Below, one piece after another: positions 51,503-62,133 of a stretch of DNA of 64,000 bases. Each line of letters begins with the position of its first letter. Position 1 is the first letter of the stretch. Source of the DNA: Desulforamulus hydrothermalis Lam5 = DSM 18033 (GTDB taxonomy: Bacteria; Bacillota; Desulfotomaculia; Desulfotomaculales; Desulfotomaculaceae); NCBI RefSeq assembly GCF_000315365.1, contig NZ_CAOS01000015.1, positions 49,887 to 113,886 of the forward strand. Reading direction: 5' to 3'. Below the pieces are notes generated by a model. The model was not told the DNA's origin. It made no database searches and worked only from the letters and a program-made list of their open reading frames with translations. Position numbers and translations under genes: made by a program.

Positions 51503-51547
51503 TACAACTTTGCAAAGTAAAACATGATTTTAGGTTTAGTTGCAAAC

Positions 51548-54500
51548 TTAAAATAACACCATTTGATCGGATGCCTGCAGATTGGCCAAACAACCGTGGT
51601 TTTGCAAAACCTCAATTACAGTCTTGGAAACCTTGGCTCGGTTGCGCAAGTCATCCACCGATGTGAAGGGGGCCTCCTGCCGGGCGGCCACAATGTTTTG
51701 GGCAGCGGCAGTGCCTACACCCTGCAGACCGGCAAAGGGCGAAAGCAAGCCGGCCGGAGTAACGATAAATTTTACTGCATCCGATTTTTCCAGATTTACC
51801 GGCAACAGTTTAATCCCCCGGCAGTTGGCCTCCAGGGCCACTTCTAAAATAGTAAGCATGTTTTTCTCTTTTTGCGAAGCGCCGTTTCCTTTAGCTTCGA
51901 TTTCTTCAATTGCCTGCCTGATTTTTTGCGGTCCCTGAACCATCAGTTCGGCATCAAAATCATCCGCCCGTACTGTAAAATATGCTGCATAGAAGGCCTC
52001 CGGACAGTAAACTTTAAACCAGGCAATGCGGAAGGCCATCATAACATAGGCGGTGGCATGAGCCTTGGGAAACATGTATTTTATCTTGCGGCAGGACTCA
52101 ATATACCATTCCGGCACGCCATGGGCCCGCATGGTTTCTGCGTCTTCTTCCTTAACACCCTTGCCTTTGCGAACACCTTCCATAATTTTAAAAGCCTGTT
52201 TGGGCGGCAGTCCTTTATATATTAAGTAAACCATGATATCATCCCGGGCTGAAATGGCTTCTGACAGTTTGCAGGTGCCGGAGCAAATTAAATCCTGGGC
52301 GTTGTTTAACCAGACATCTGTGCCGTGGGAAAAACCTGATATGCGCACCAGCTCGGAAAAGGTGCTTGGTTTGGTATCCACCAGCATCTGGCGCACAAAT
52401 TTGGTGCCAAATTCCGGAATGGCATAAGTCCCCACCGGAGAGCGGATTTCCTCGGGCGTCACACCAAGAGCGTCGGTAGAAGAAAATAAACTCATGGTTT
52501 TGGGTTCATCCAGCGGGATTGTTCTGGCGTTAATACCGGTTAAATCCTCCAGCATACGGATTACTGTGGGATCGTCATGTCCCAGAATATCCAGTTTAAC
52601 CAGACTGTCGTGGATAGAATGATAGTCAAAATGAGTAGTGGTGATTTCAGAATTAACATCATCGGCCGGGCGCTGAATCGGCGTAAACATGTGCACATCC
52701 AGGTTATTGGGTACCACCATCAACCCGCCGGGATGTTGACCGGTGGTTCTTTTTACTCCTGCACAGCCCAGCACCAACCTTTTTAATTCAGCATTTCTTT
52801 TCTTAATGTTTCTTTCATCAAAATAATTTTTGACAAACCCGAAGGCAGTTTTTTCCGCTATGGTGCCAATGGTTCCCGCCCGAAAGACAAAATCCTTGCC
52901 GAACAGTTCTTCGGTGTATTTATGAGCTCGGGGTTGATATTCCCCTGAAAAGTTTAAATCTATATCCGGCACTTTATCGCCGTCAAATCCTAAAAACACC
53001 TCAAAAGGAATATCATGTCCGTCCTTTAGGTAAGCCGTGCCGCAAAGGGGACAGGTTTTATCCGGCATATCCGCCCCGCAGCCGGCGGATCCGTCCATGA
53101 TAAATTCACTGTGCAGGCAACCGGGACAGCGGTAATGAGGCGGCAACGGGTTAACCTCAGTAATGTTTGTCAGAGTTGCCACCAAGGAGGATCCTACCGA
53201 TCCTCGGGAACCTACCAGATAACCGTCATCCAAAGATTTTTTTACCAGTTTATGGGCAATTAAATAAAGCACGGCAAACCCGTTGCCGATGATCGACTTC
53301 AGTTCTTTGTCTATTCTCTGCTGAACAACTTCCGGCAGCGGATCTCCATACAGTTCCCTGGCCCTTTGCCATGTCATATCAGTAATTTGCTGTTCTGCTC
53401 CTTCAATATAGGGCGGGTGTAAGGTATCCGGGATAGGTTTGAAAAATTCAACAGTTTCAGCTATTTTCCTTGTGTTCTCGACCACCACACGATAAGCCAT
53501 TGCTTCTCCCAGGTAAGAAAACTCCGCCAGCATTTCATCGGTGGTCTTAAAGTATAAAGGGGCCTGCGAATCGGCATCCTCAAAGCCTTTACCGGCCATC
53601 AAGATACGGCGGTAGATTTCGTCTTCCGGATTAAGAAAATGCACATCACCGGTTGCCACCACCGGCACACCCAGCCTGTTACCCAGTTCAACTATCCGAC
53701 GGTTAAGTTCCTTTAAATCATCCAGTGAATTTACCTGACCGGATCGTACCAGAAACTCGTTATTTCCCAAGGGCTGTATTTCTAAATAATCGTAAAAAGC
53801 AACAATTTGTTCCAGTTCTTCCTCCGAAGCACCGGCCAGCAGAGCTTGATAAAGTTCCCCTGCCTCGCAGGCTGACCCCACCAGCAACCCTTCCCGGTGT
53901 TTAATTAATTCTTGCCTGGGAATTCTTGGCTGGCGGTGAAAGTATTTTAGATGGGATAAGCTAATAAGCCGGTATAGATTTTGCAAACCAATTTCATTTT
54001 TGACCAGAATTGTGACATGCCTGGCTTTTAATTTATCCTGACTGATCCCCCGACCCAATTCACTGAGACCCTGCAAATCCTCAACACCTTGTTGTAAAAT
54101 CTTATTCAGCAAGATCTGCCATAGTTTACCGGTTGCCGCTGCATCATCTACCGCCCGGTGGTGATTGGCCAGTTCAATTTTAAATTCTTTCACCAGGGTA
54201 TCCAGTTTGTGATTTTTTAACTGGGGCAGCAGTACCCTTGCCACCCCCAGAGTGTCAATAACGGGATTTTTTATTTCTACCTGCAGCTGCTTGCGAAAAC
54301 CTGTTTTTAAGAAGCTGGCATCAAAAGAAGCATTATGAGCCACCAAAACAGCGTTGCCGATAAAATCGCGCAATGCTGCCAGGGCTTGCTTAGCCGGTGG
54401 TGCTTCTTTTACCATCTCAGGCGTAATACCGGTTAACTTGGTGACTTCAAAAGGAATCTCCTTTTCCGGCTTAACCAATGTGCCATAACGAGCTGTTTCT

Positions 54501-55810
54501 TCCCCGTTAAGGTATTTCACAGCACCTATTTCAATAATCTCAGCCGTTTGGGGAGAAAACCCGGTGGTTTCAAAATCCAGTACCACATACTCAAGATCTT
54601 TCAATAAAGCGTTGGTCTGCCAATTTAACAGGGTAGTAATTCCGTCATCTATGAGATAGCCTTCTACACCATAAATTAATTTAATACCTGCTTTTTTAGC
54701 CGCTGCATAGGCCTCCGGAAAGGCCTGCACCACGCCGTGATCAGTAACCGCCACAGCCGGGTGACCCCAGACCGCAGCTTGTTTGATAACATCCGCTGCA
54801 CTGCACACACTGTCCATGGCGCTCATTTTTGTGTGCAAGTGAAGCTCTACCCTTTTTTCCAAGGCGTTATCCTGACGAACCGGCGCTTCTGCCAGGTTGA
54901 TATCGTAAGCCATTAGTGTCAATTCCTGGGAAAATTTATCGTACTGAACCGGCCCACGTACCAGCAGCCATTGTCCGTTTTGCAGGCGCTGAGCTGTTGT
55001 TTGATCGTCTTCGTCCAGAAACTTTTTTACTTCAATGGAATCTGTATAATCGGTAATGTTGAAAGTTAAGATCTGTCTGCCCGATTTTAGTGATTTGACA
55101 TCCAAGTCAAAAATTTTCCCTTTAACTATTAAGGACTTTTCTTCATCTTGAATTTCTTGAATAAGTTTAGGGTCACCTTTAATCAATTTACCCGCAATAA
55201 CCTTTTCATCAGCGGCAGCAGCACCGGCATCCGTTTTTCTCTCCCGCTGTCCGGCAGTCTGAACAGCTGACAATTTTTCCCACAGAGTGCGTTCGGCTTG
55301 TTCTTGCATGGCGCACCAGTCAATTACCGGGTCAGCTGCTGACTGCACCTGAAAAACAACTTTATAATCAAGGGAAAAAAGTGTTTTAATACGATCTTGC
55401 AAAAACAAATCGCAATCTCTGGCCTTGAGTAATTGCCAGCTAACCTCGTCGGGCAGGTAAATCTCCAGGCAGTCCTTTTCGCATTGCCAACGGGCGTTGT
55501 TTACCCAGCCCCGGGCAGCCGGAAATTTCTGAACCAGCTCTGCCTTTAGCATTTCTAAATCAGGCCGGTCAACACAACATGGCTGCAGGTTAACCTCTAA
55601 TAAAACCGGCCCCGGTGTCAGGGCAGCCAGGGCCGTTTTTATTTTAAAAACATCTTCACTGGTTAGTTGTTGATTAATTTTTAATAAAACTTTCCATTGT
55701 CTTTTGGCCAGATTAACAATAACCCGTACTACCTGGGCGTGTTCGCATATTTCCCGCAGTTCATCATTGCCGGTCTGGCCGGCCAGCAGATCATATAACG
55801 AAACTGCCAA
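51548..55810 (-). CDS. polC: DNA polymerase III alpha subunit, PolC type
   Basis: This 1420-residue replicative polymerase of low-GC Gram-positives has, in order: N-terminal domain, OB fold (about 220-300), a PHP domain (VELHLHTKMSAMDSVCSA) interrupted by a 3'-5' exonuclease (YVVLDFETTGFSP, HNASFDASFL, HHRAVDDAAAT), palm and fingers with DIDLNFSGEYQ and zinc-binding CPGC/CPLC, and a C-terminal clamp-binding QMVLF. The open frame reaches 55870 but TTG at 55810, seven bases after GGAGGG, gives the normal N-terminus. No terminator is evident between it and the converging plus-strand gene (51503-51547). Confidence 0.98.
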   Translation of the reverse strand: MAVSLYDLLAGQTGNDELREICEHAQVVRVIVNLAKRQWKVLLKINQQLTSEDVFKIKTALAALTPGPVLLEVNLQPCCVDRPDLEMLKAELVQKFPAARGWVNNARWQCEKDCLEIYLPDEVSWQLLKARDCDLFLQDRIKTLFSLDYKVVFQVQSAADPVIDWCAMQEQAERTLWEKLSAVQTAGQRERKTDAGAAAADEKVIAGKLIKGDPKLIQEIQDEEKSLIVKGKIFDLDVKSLKSGRQILTFNITDYTDSIEVKKFLDEDDQTTAQRLQNGQWLLVRGPVQYDKFSQELTLMAYDINLAEAPVRQDNALEKRVELHLHTKMSAMDSVCSAADVIKQAAVWGHPAVAVTDHGVVQAFPEAYAAAKKAGIKLIYGVEGYLIDDGITTLLNWQTNALLKDLEYVVLDFETTGFSPQTAEIIEIGAVKYLNGEETARYGTLVKPEKEIPFEVTKLTGITPEMVKEAPPAKQALAALRDFIGNAVLVAHNASFDASFLKTGFRKQLQVEIKNPVIDTLGVARVLLPQLKNHKLDTLVKEFKIELANHHRAVDDAAATGKLWQILLNKILQQGVEDLQGLSELGRGISQDKLKARHVTILVKNEIGLQNLYRLISLSHLKYFHRQPRIPRQELIKHREGLLVGSACEAGELYQALLAGASEEELEQIVAFYDYLEIQPLGNNEFLVRSGQVNSLDDLKELNRRIVELGNRLGVPVVATGDVHFLNPEDEIYRRILMAGKGFEDADSQAPLYFKTTDEMLAEFSYLGEAMAYRVVVENTRKIAETVEFFKPIPDTLHPPYIEGAEQQITDMTWQRARELYGDPLPEVVQQRIDKELKSIIGNGFAVLYLIAHKLVKKSLDDGYLVGSRGSVGSSLVATLTNITEVNPLPPHYRCPGCLHSEFIMDGSAGCGADMPDKTCPLCGTAYLKDGHDIPFEVFLGFDGDKVPDIDLNFSGEYQPRAHKYTEELFGKDFVFRAGTIGTIAEKTAFGFVKNYFDERNIKKRNAELKRLVLGCAGVKRTTGQHPGGLMVVPNNLDVHMFTPIQRPADDVNSEITTTHFDYHSIHDSLVKLDILGHDDPTVIRMLEDLTGINARTIPLDEPKTMSLFSSTDALGVTPEEIRSPVGTYAIPEFGTKFVRQMLVDTKPSTFSELVRISGFSHGTDVWLNNAQDLICSGTCKLSEAISARDDIMVYLIYKGLPPKQAFKIMEGVRKGKGVKEEDAETMRAHGVPEWYIESCRKIKYMFPKAHATAYVMMAFRIAWFKVYCPEAFYAAYFTVRADDFDAELMVQGPQKIRQAIEEIEAKGNGASQKEKNMLTILEVALEANCRGIKLLPVNLEKSDAVKFIVTPAGLLSPFAGLQGVGTAAAQNIVAARQEAPFTSVDDLRNRAKVSKTVIEVLQNHGCLANLQASDQMVLF

Positions 55811-55914
55811 TTTAAAACCCTCCGTAGTCTTGAATCGTTTTCTCTGACAAGCAGCCGACAGCCCCGTCAAAAAGAAAGGGCAGCACAGTCCGGGCCGGTT
55901 TCATTTTATAATTA

Positions 55915-57057
55915 TTATTTATGAAAAACAAGTTCTTCAATTGCATCTGCGGCAGCCGCTGCTGAGCGGGGGCAACCAATGGATCCGGCCGCTTCAATCA
56001 TAGCACGCTGCACTGCCGGATGGTTAAGGTAGTTCTGCACCTGGCGGACAAGATCGTGATAACCCCTTACCAGTCTGGCAGCCCCGACGCTTTCCAAAAA
56101 TTCCGCATTGCGTTCCTCTTGGCCCGGAATCGGGTCGGTGATCAACATAGGTAAATTGCTGGCCATGGCTTCAGAAGATGTAAGCCCGCCTGCCTTGCCT
56201 ATCATCAGGTCGCAGGCTGCCATAAGATCATGTATGTTGTTTAGATAGCCCCATACATGAACCTTGGTAGGCAGGCCGGGAGCAGCTTTAAGCAATTTGC
56301 TTCTTAACGTTTCGTTGCGCCCGCAGACAACCACCAGCTGGCAGGGCAGCCTAACAGCAGCCAGTTCTTTTACCACTTCAGCCAGCGGTCCCATGCCCAG
56401 CCCGCCGCCCATGATGAGAATAGCCGGCAGGTGAGCAGCCAATCCCCATTGCTGCCGCAGCAGGTTGCGGTCTTTAGGAACAGCAAAACGAGGGTCGATG
56501 GGAATGCCTGTAGCCTTTACTTTAGCAGCATCTATACCATAATCGATAAAGGACTTAATCAGTTGCGGGGCAGCAACCAGGTAGCAATCAACTTCACGAA
56601 AAAGCCAGAAAGGGTGTACTGTAAAATCGGTAATGGCTGCAATTATGGGCATGTTGCATTTTCCCTTGGTTCTCAGGTGACTGAGAATCCCCAGGGGGAA
56701 AGGATGAGTACAAACAACCGCCTGGGGCTGCATTTGCTCAATAAACGAAATTAGTTTTGGTGCTGCCAACCGGTTGAGCACACGGTTAAATTCTTGTTTG
56801 GCAAAACCGGACAAGGGTTTTTCTTTTTCCGCCTGCCGGTATAAATAACCGTAAATAACCGGGGACATTTTAATTATCTCCATGTAAGTCCCCAGTACCA
56901 CTTTTTCAATCAGAGGGCTGGCGTAGCGAAAGGTATCAAGAACAGTAACCTCCGCCGCCGGGTTGCGCTGCCGTATTTCTTCTTTAATTGCCGCTGCGGC
57001 CCTCATGTGGCCTTCTCCGGCTGATACCGACAATACCAAAACTTTATTCAATATCAT
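55915..57057 (-). CDS. GT28 glycosyltransferase, MGDG synthase/UgtP-like
   Basis: The 380-residue enzyme has the N-terminal MGDG-synthase part (LVLSVSAGEGHMRAAAAIKEEI, VCTHPFPLGILSHLR, TDFTVHPFWLF) and the C-terminal nucleotide-sugar part (ILIMGGGLGMGPLAEVV, MIGKAGGLTSSEAMASNLPMLI, PGQEERNAEFL). Such enzymes move a hexose from a UDP-sugar to diacylglycerol, making membrane glycolipids and lipoteichoic acid anchors. ATG at 57057 follows TAGGAG. It is 11 nt from proS and co-transcribed with it. The substrate is not defined by sequence. Confidence 0.88.
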   Translation of the reverse strand: MILNKVLVLSVSAGEGHMRAAAAIKEEIRQRNPAAEVTVLDTFRYASPLIEKVVLGTYMEIIKMSPVIYGYLYRQAEKEKPLSGFAKQEFNRVLNRLAAPKLISFIEQMQPQAVVCTHPFPLGILSHLRTKGKCNMPIIAAITDFTVHPFWLFREVDCYLVAAPQLIKSFIDYGIDAAKVKATGIPIDPRFAVPKDRNLLRQQWGLAAHLPAILIMGGGLGMGPLAEVVKELAAVRLPCQLVVVCGRNETLRSKLLKAAPGLPTKVHVWGYLNNIHDLMAACDLMIGKAGGLTSSEAMASNLPMLITDPIPGQEERNAEFLESVGAARLVRGYHDLVRQVQNYLNHPAVQRAMIEAAGSIGCPRSAAAAADAIEELVFHK

Positions 57058-57067
57058 AAAAGAACTC

Positions 57068-58777
57068 CTATAAGGTTGGTAAAATTTCCTTCACCCGGTC
57101 CACCGCGTCAGACAAGGGCAGCAAATCCGTTTGCCCGGAACGACGCTGGCGCATCTCCACCAACCCTTCCTGCACTGCCTTACTGCCTACCACTATCCGT
57201 AAGGGGTAACCCACTAAATCAGCATCCTTAAATTTAACGCCAGGGCGTTCTGGACGATCATCCAAAACAGCTTCTAACCCTGCTCGGTTAAGTTCCTGGT
57301 AGAGCTTTTCCGCCAGCTGCATTTGGGCGTCATCTTTGGCTGACACCGGAATCACCACTACATGGTAGGGAGCAATAGCGGCCGGCCAAATAATACCGTC
57401 TTGATCGTGGTTTTGTTCAATGGCTGCTGCCATTGTGCGGGTCACCCCGATGCCGTAGCAGCCCATGACAATATGCCGCTCCTTGCCATGTTCATCCAGA
57501 AAAGTTGCTCCCAAAACTTTGCTGTATTTGGTTCCTAACTTGAAAATCTGGCCCACTTCAATCCCCCGGGCCTCCTGTAGTTGAGCGCCGCATTTGGGAC
57601 ATGGCTCACCGGCTTTTACCATACGAATATCTGCCACCAGGTCGGGGGTAAAGTCCCGCCCCGGATTCACATTAATCAGGTGGGTGTCGGTTTTGTTGGC
57701 ACCCGCCACAGCATTGGCCAGGGCCATTACTTCCGGATCAGCCACAATGCGTATATTGGCTAAACCAACCGGCCCTACATAACCGGTAGGAGCCCCTGTG
57801 GCTTGCCGGACGGCTTGTTCGTCTGCCAATTCAAGGTTAATTGCCTGCAGGGCGTTAAGCAGTTTTACTTCGTTGACGTCATGATCACCCCTGACCAGAG
57901 CTGCCACGACATCCCGCTCCGTTTTATAAATCATGGTTTTGATAACCTGGCAGGGTTCCACACGCAAAAAGGCTGCCACTTCCTCAGCAGACTTTTGACC
58001 GGGGGTGCTGATTTCTTGCAGTTGACCGGCCTGGACTGCAGGATCAAGGCCGGCTGCCGGGGTAGCAGCGGCTTTTTCTACGTTGGCTGCGTAATCACAG
58101 GCATTGCAATAAAGTATGGCTGCTTCGCCGGATTCGGCTAACACCATAAATTCATGGGTGGTGCTGCCGCCGATAGCCCCGGAATCTGCTTCCACCGGCC
58201 GACAGGTTAAACCGCACCGTTTAAAGACATTGGTATACGCCTCATGCATTTTGCGGTAGCTGATATCCAGACCCGCTTCATCCAAATCAAAGGAATACAG
58301 GTCCTTCATAATAAATTCCCTGCCCCGCATGAGTCCGAACCGGGGCCGTCGTTCATCCCGGTACTTGTTGGTAATGTGGTACAGCATTAAAGGCAATTGC
58401 TTGTATGAACGAACCTCATTGCGCACGGTAACTGTAATAACTTCTTCATGGGTGGGAGCCAAACAAAAATCCCGCTCATGACGATCCTTTAAACGGAACA
58501 GTTCCGGGCCGTAAACCTGCCACCGGCCGGATTCCAGCCACAACTCCGCCGGTTGAATGATAGGCATCAGCATTTCCTGCCCGCCTTGCTTGTCCATTTC
58601 CTCACGGATAATCTGCATAATTTTCTTTAATACCCGCTGGGCCAGCGGCAGATATGTATATATGCCGGAAGCCGTCTTCCGAATAAAACCGGCCCGCAAC
58701 AAAAGCCGGTGGCTGACCACTTCAGCCTCCGCCGGCACTTCTCTTAAAGTAGGCAATAACATTTGACTGACGCGCAT
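57068..58777 (-). CDS. proS: Prolyl-tRNA synthetase
   Basis: This 569-residue class II synthetase is of the bacterial type with an insertion editing domain. Motifs: [60 protein letters not shown] (motif 2), an INS domain around 220-385, and [10 protein letters not shown] (motif 3). The 66-nt gap to ispG has only an SD (AGGAGGATTAAG) and no T-box, so proS is expressed from an upstream promoter. Confidence 0.98.
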   Translation of the reverse strand: MRVSQMLLPTLREVPAEAEVVSHRLLLRAGFIRKTASGIYTYLPLAQRVLKKIMQIIREEMDKQGGQEMLMPIIQPAELWLESGRWQVYGPELFRLKDRHERDFCLAPTHEEVITVTVRNEVRSYKQLPLMLYHITNKYRDERRPRFGLMRGREFIMKDLYSFDLDEAGLDISYRKMHEAYTNVFKRCGLTCRPVEADSGAIGGSTTHEFMVLAESGEAAILYCNACDYAANVEKAAATPAAGLDPAVQAGQLQEISTPGQKSAEEVAAFLRVEPCQVIKTMIYKTERDVVAALVRGDHDVNEVKLLNALQAINLELADEQAVRQATGAPTGYVGPVGLANIRIVADPEVMALANAVAGANKTDTHLINVNPGRDFTPDLVADIRMVKAGEPCPKCGAQLQEARGIEVGQIFKLGTKYSKVLGATFLDEHGKERHIVMGCYGIGVTRTMAAAIEQNHDQDGIIWPAAIAPYHVVVIPVSAKDDAQMQLAEKLYQELNRAGLEAVLDDRPERPGVKFKDADLVGYPLRIVVGSKAVQEGLVEMRQRRSGQTDLLPLSDAVDRVKEILPTL

Positions 58778-58843
58778 GTCTTAATCCTCCTGCTGTAAAC
58801 TTTTGCTTGAGATGTTGTGGTATTTGCTGCAAACCGCCTTACC

Positions 58844-59893
58844 TTATAACTTTTCTATTTCCTTCATCAGTTCTGCCAGAAGATTTTCCTCAGGAACCTG
58901 GCGGATAATCTTGCCATGGCGAAATAGTAAACCCATTCCCCTGCCGCCGGCTATACCCACGTCAGCTTCTCTGGCTTCGCCCGGTCCGTTAACGGCGCAC
59001 CCCATCACCGCCACTTTTATGGGTTTTTCAAGGTGAGCCAGCTTTTCTTCCACTTGTTCGGCCAGTTTGATCAGATCAATTTGAGTTCTGCCGCAGGTGG
59101 GGCAGGAGATCAACTCCGCGCCACGCTGTCTTAAACCAAGTGCTTTAAGAATTTGCCAGGCTACATATACCTCATGTTTGGGATGACCGGTCAATGATAC
59201 CCTTATGGTATCGCCAATTCCCTGAGCCAACAGGGCACCAATGCCAACTGCTGACTTAATGGTGCCGCTTTTCACAGTGCCTGCCTCGGTTACTCCCACA
59301 TGCAGCGGGTAGTCTACCCGGGCCGACAGTTTGCGATAGGCCTCCAGCATCAAGGGAATATGAGAGGCCTTGAGGGAAACTTTAATTTCCCGGTAATCCA
59401 GTTCTTCCAGCAAGCTAATATGGTTTAAGGCACTTTCTACCATGGCATCCGCAGTTATGCCGCCATATTTTTTCAGTAACTCCTTTTCCAGCGAGCCGGC
59501 ATTTACCCCGATGCGAATGGGCACCCGGCGCTCACGGGCAGCAGCTACAACCTCCCGTACTTTGTCTTTGCCACCGATATTACCGGGGTTGATCCGCAAC
59601 CCGTCCACGCCGGCCTGTAAAGCAGCCAGAGCCAGCCGATAATCAAAATGAATGTCAGCGATTAAAGGTATGTTAATGCTTGCTTTAATGGCCGGCAAGG
59701 CTGCCGCGGCTGCCTGATCAGGTACGGCTACCCGGATTACCTCACAACCCGCCTGCGTAAGTTCATTAATCTGTGCGACGGTAGCCTGGGCATCCCGGGT
59801 ATCGGTGTTGGTCATAGACTGAATGACAACCGGCGCCCCCCCGCCAATTTGTACCGATCCCACCATCACAGGGCGTGTTTTTTTAAATCTCAT
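58844..59893 (-). CDS. ispG: 4-hydroxy-3-methylbut-2-en-1-yl diphosphate synthase
   Basis: This 349-residue iron-sulphur enzyme performs the next-to-last step of the MEP isoprenoid route. [36 protein letters not shown] and the cluster Cys in [11 protein letters not shown] and [14 protein letters not shown] are seen. Length fits the bacterial short form. It is 11 nt after rseP. With dxr it shows a MEP pathway. Confidence 0.97.
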   Translation of the reverse strand: MRFKKTRPVMVGSVQIGGGAPVVIQSMTNTDTRDAQATVAQINELTQAGCEVIRVAVPDQAAAAALPAIKASINIPLIADIHFDYRLALAALQAGVDGLRINPGNIGGKDKVREVVAAARERRVPIRIGVNAGSLEKELLKKYGGITADAMVESALNHISLLEELDYREIKVSLKASHIPLMLEAYRKLSARVDYPLHVGVTEAGTVKSGTIKSAVGIGALLAQGIGDTIRVSLTGHPKHEVYVAWQILKALGLRQRGAELISCPTCGRTQIDLIKLAEQVEEKLAHLEKPIKVAVMGCAVNGPGEAREADVGIAGGRGMGLLFRHGKIIRQVPEENLLAELMKEIEKL

Positions 59894-59904
59894 TTTAACC
59901 TCCG

Positions 59905-60942
59905 TCAGCGATTGCCAAACATGAGTGAAACTATGTCGTTATAAGTAATTACTACCATAAGCAACAGCAATAAGCCAAAACCGATCAAATGAATAAAACT
60001 TTCTTTAGATGGTTCCACCGGCCTGCCGCTGATTTTCTCCCAAAGTAAAAACAGCACCCGACTGCCGTCTAAAGCCGGAATAGGCAACAAGTTGAACAGT
60101 CCCAGGTTAATGCTTAAAAAGGCAGCCAATTGCATTACCTGAAAAATGCCAAACTCAGCTGCTTTGCCGATTTCGCTAACCACCCTGACCGGCCCTCCCA
60201 AATCAAGGGGAGCCTGTTGAGTAAACATTTGACCTAAAAAGGCCAGGATTAAACCGGATATCTGGATAGTAAAGGAAGTACCTTTAGCCAGGGCAGAAAA
60301 AGGATCCATTTTTTTCAAAGCCGGCTTTATGCCCATTTTATACTGGCCTGATTTATCTTTAACGGCAGTAGCTGTCAGATTGAGTTCCTGATTATCCCGG
60401 CGCACCTTCACTTGCAGCGGCTGTCCGGGGGTTCTGTTGGTCGCCGCAACCAATTGATCCCAGGTTTGTACAGGCTGGTTATTGACGGCAACAATTACAT
60501 CGCCGATTTGCAAGCCGGCTTGCTGGGCAGGCGAACCGGCAAGGACTTCGCCAACTTTGGTAGTTGACGGATCCGGTACTCCCTGCACCATTAAGATTAA
60601 GGCAAAAAGAACCGCCGCCAGTACAAAATTCATAAGCGGTCCGGCAATAATTACCGCTGCCCTTTGCATGGCGGATTTATGATTAAAGGTTTGTTCAACC
60701 GGAATATCTTTATCTGCCTCTTCATTTGGATCCATACCGGCCATCCGCACAAAACCACCCAAAGGCAGCAGGCGCAAGTTGTACCTGGTACCGCCCCGGT
60801 GGAAGCCAATGATTTTAGGACCAAACCCCAGTGAAAACTCATGCACCAGTATTCCTACTCTTTTAGCAACCAGAAAGTGGCCCAACTCATGAAAAAAAAT
60901 CAATAAACCAAAGACAACCACCGAAGCGATAAATGTTTGCAT
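59905..60942 (-). CDS. rseP: Site-2 zinc protease RseP/RasP
   Basis: This 345-residue membrane protease cleaves anti-sigma factors and signal peptide remnants within the membrane. [13 protein letters not shown] near residue 20, a PDZ domain ([27 protein letters not shown]) and the C-terminal motif [14 protein letters not shown] are present. The open frame extends 25 codons upstream without SD support; ATG at 60942 follows AGAGGTGAAGTT. It follows dxr with 10 nt. Confidence 0.96.
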   Translation of the reverse strand: MQTFIASVVVFGLLIFFHELGHFLVAKRVGILVHEFSLGFGPKIIGFHRGGTRYNLRLLPLGGFVRMAGMDPNEEADKDIPVEQTFNHKSAMQRAAVIIAGPLMNFVLAAVLFALILMVQGVPDPSTTKVGEVLAGSPAQQAGLQIGDVIVAVNNQPVQTWDQLVAATNRTPGQPLQVKVRRDNQELNLTATAVKDKSGQYKMGIKPALKKMDPFSALAKGTSFTIQISGLILAFLGQMFTQQAPLDLGGPVRVVSEIGKAAEFGIFQVMQLAAFLSINLGLFNLLPIPALDGSRVLFLLWEKISGRPVEPSKESFIHLIGFGLLLLLMVVITYNDIVSLMFGNR

Positions 60943-60952
60943 AACTTCACCT

Positions 60953-62113
60953 CTACTGTCTTTTGATGATTTTTTGAGCTTCTGCCCTAGCCCAGCTGTC
61001 AATTTGAATAATCTCATCCAGACCGGCAGGGTTTACAGGTTGGTATTTGTCCAGGGTTTTAGCTACAATATAGGGTATATCTAAAAAGTTAATACAGCCT
61101 GCCAAAAAAGCATGTACGGCAACTTCATTGGCAGCATTTAATACCGCCGGTGCCGCCCCGCCCTGCCGTCCTGCCTGATAAGCCAGCGCCAGTGCAGGAA
61201 AACGCTCAGTATCCGGCTCCTCAAAGGTTAATCCTTTAAGCCGGTTAACCTGCAGGCGGGGCAGTTGGTTAAACCAGCGTTCCGGGTAGCTCAGGGCATA
61301 TTGGATAGGTATGCGCATGTCCGGCATTCCTAAATGAGCCAGCAGTGAACCGTCGCCATATTCTACCATTGAATGAATAATACTCTGGGGATGAATTACC
61401 ACATCAATTTGGTCATAGTCCACATTAAACAGCCATCTGGCTTCGATAACCTCCAGGCCTTTATTCATTAATGTGGCAGAATCAACGGTGATCTTTTGTC
61501 CCATGGACCAGTTGGGATGCTGCAAAGCCATGGCAGGCGTAACCTGCTTAAGAGCGGCCTGATCCAGCTGCCGGAAAGGACCGCCCGAGGCAGTAAGCAG
61601 CAATCTTTGCACAGCCTGTCGGTTTTCTTCTTGTAAACATTGCCAGATGGCAGAATGTTCGCTGTCCACAGGCAGGAGGGAAACCCCGTATTGCTCCGCC
61701 AGCCCTGATACATATTGACCGGCTGCCACCAAAGTTTCTTTATTGGCCAATGCAATTTGCTTCCGGGCTTTAATGGCAGCACAGGTTGGTATTAAACCTA
61801 CCGCACCGCTTAAGGCGGTTACCACCAGGGAAGCCTCGGCACAAGTTGCCACTGTAATTAAACCATCCAAGCCGTAATGAATTGCCGGTCGGTAAGCACA
61901 GCCGGCCAATTGTTCTTGCAGCCATTTGGCATCTTCGGCCAGTTCCAAGGATACCAGCCGCGGCCGGTAGCGTAAACATTGCTGCAAAAAGGCCTGACGG
62001 TTTCTGCCGGCCGCCAGCGCAACTACTTTCAAACGTTGAGGAAAAAGCTCCACAACCTCCAGGGTTTGTCTGCCAATGGAGCCTGTACTTCCTAATATGG
62101 CAATATACTTCAT
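60953..62113 (-). CDS. dxr: 1-deoxy-D-xylulose 5-phosphate reductoisomerase
   Basis: This 386-residue NADPH enzyme commits carbon to the MEP route. LGSTGSIGRQTLEVVELFP, ALANKETLVAAG, PVDSEHSAIWQCL, TASGGPFR and GQKITVDSATLMNKGLEVIEARWLF (in parts) are all family motifs. Length is typical. It lies between an AI-2E family permease gene and rseP. Confidence 0.97.
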   Translation of the reverse strand: MKYIAILGSTGSIGRQTLEVVELFPQRLKVVALAAGRNRQAFLQQCLRYRPRLVSLELAEDAKWLQEQLAGCAYRPAIHYGLDGLITVATCAEASLVVTALSGAVGLIPTCAAIKARKQIALANKETLVAAGQYVSGLAEQYGVSLLPVDSEHSAIWQCLQEENRQAVQRLLLTASGGPFRQLDQAALKQVTPAMALQHPNWSMGQKITVDSATLMNKGLEVIEARWLFNVDYDQIDVVIHPQSIIHSMVEYGDGSLLAHLGMPDMRIPIQYALSYPERWFNQLPRLQVNRLKGLTFEEPDTERFPALALAYQAGRQGGAAPAVLNAANEVAVHAFLAGCINFLDIPYIVAKTLDKYQPVNPAGLDEIIQIDSWARAEAQKIIKRQ

Positions 62114-62133
62114 GCTTTGGCACCTCAGTTATT

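Noticed and set aside
58778-58843. T-box leader before proS
   Set aside because: The gap is only 66 nt and has no specifier loop, antiterminator or terminator hairpin.
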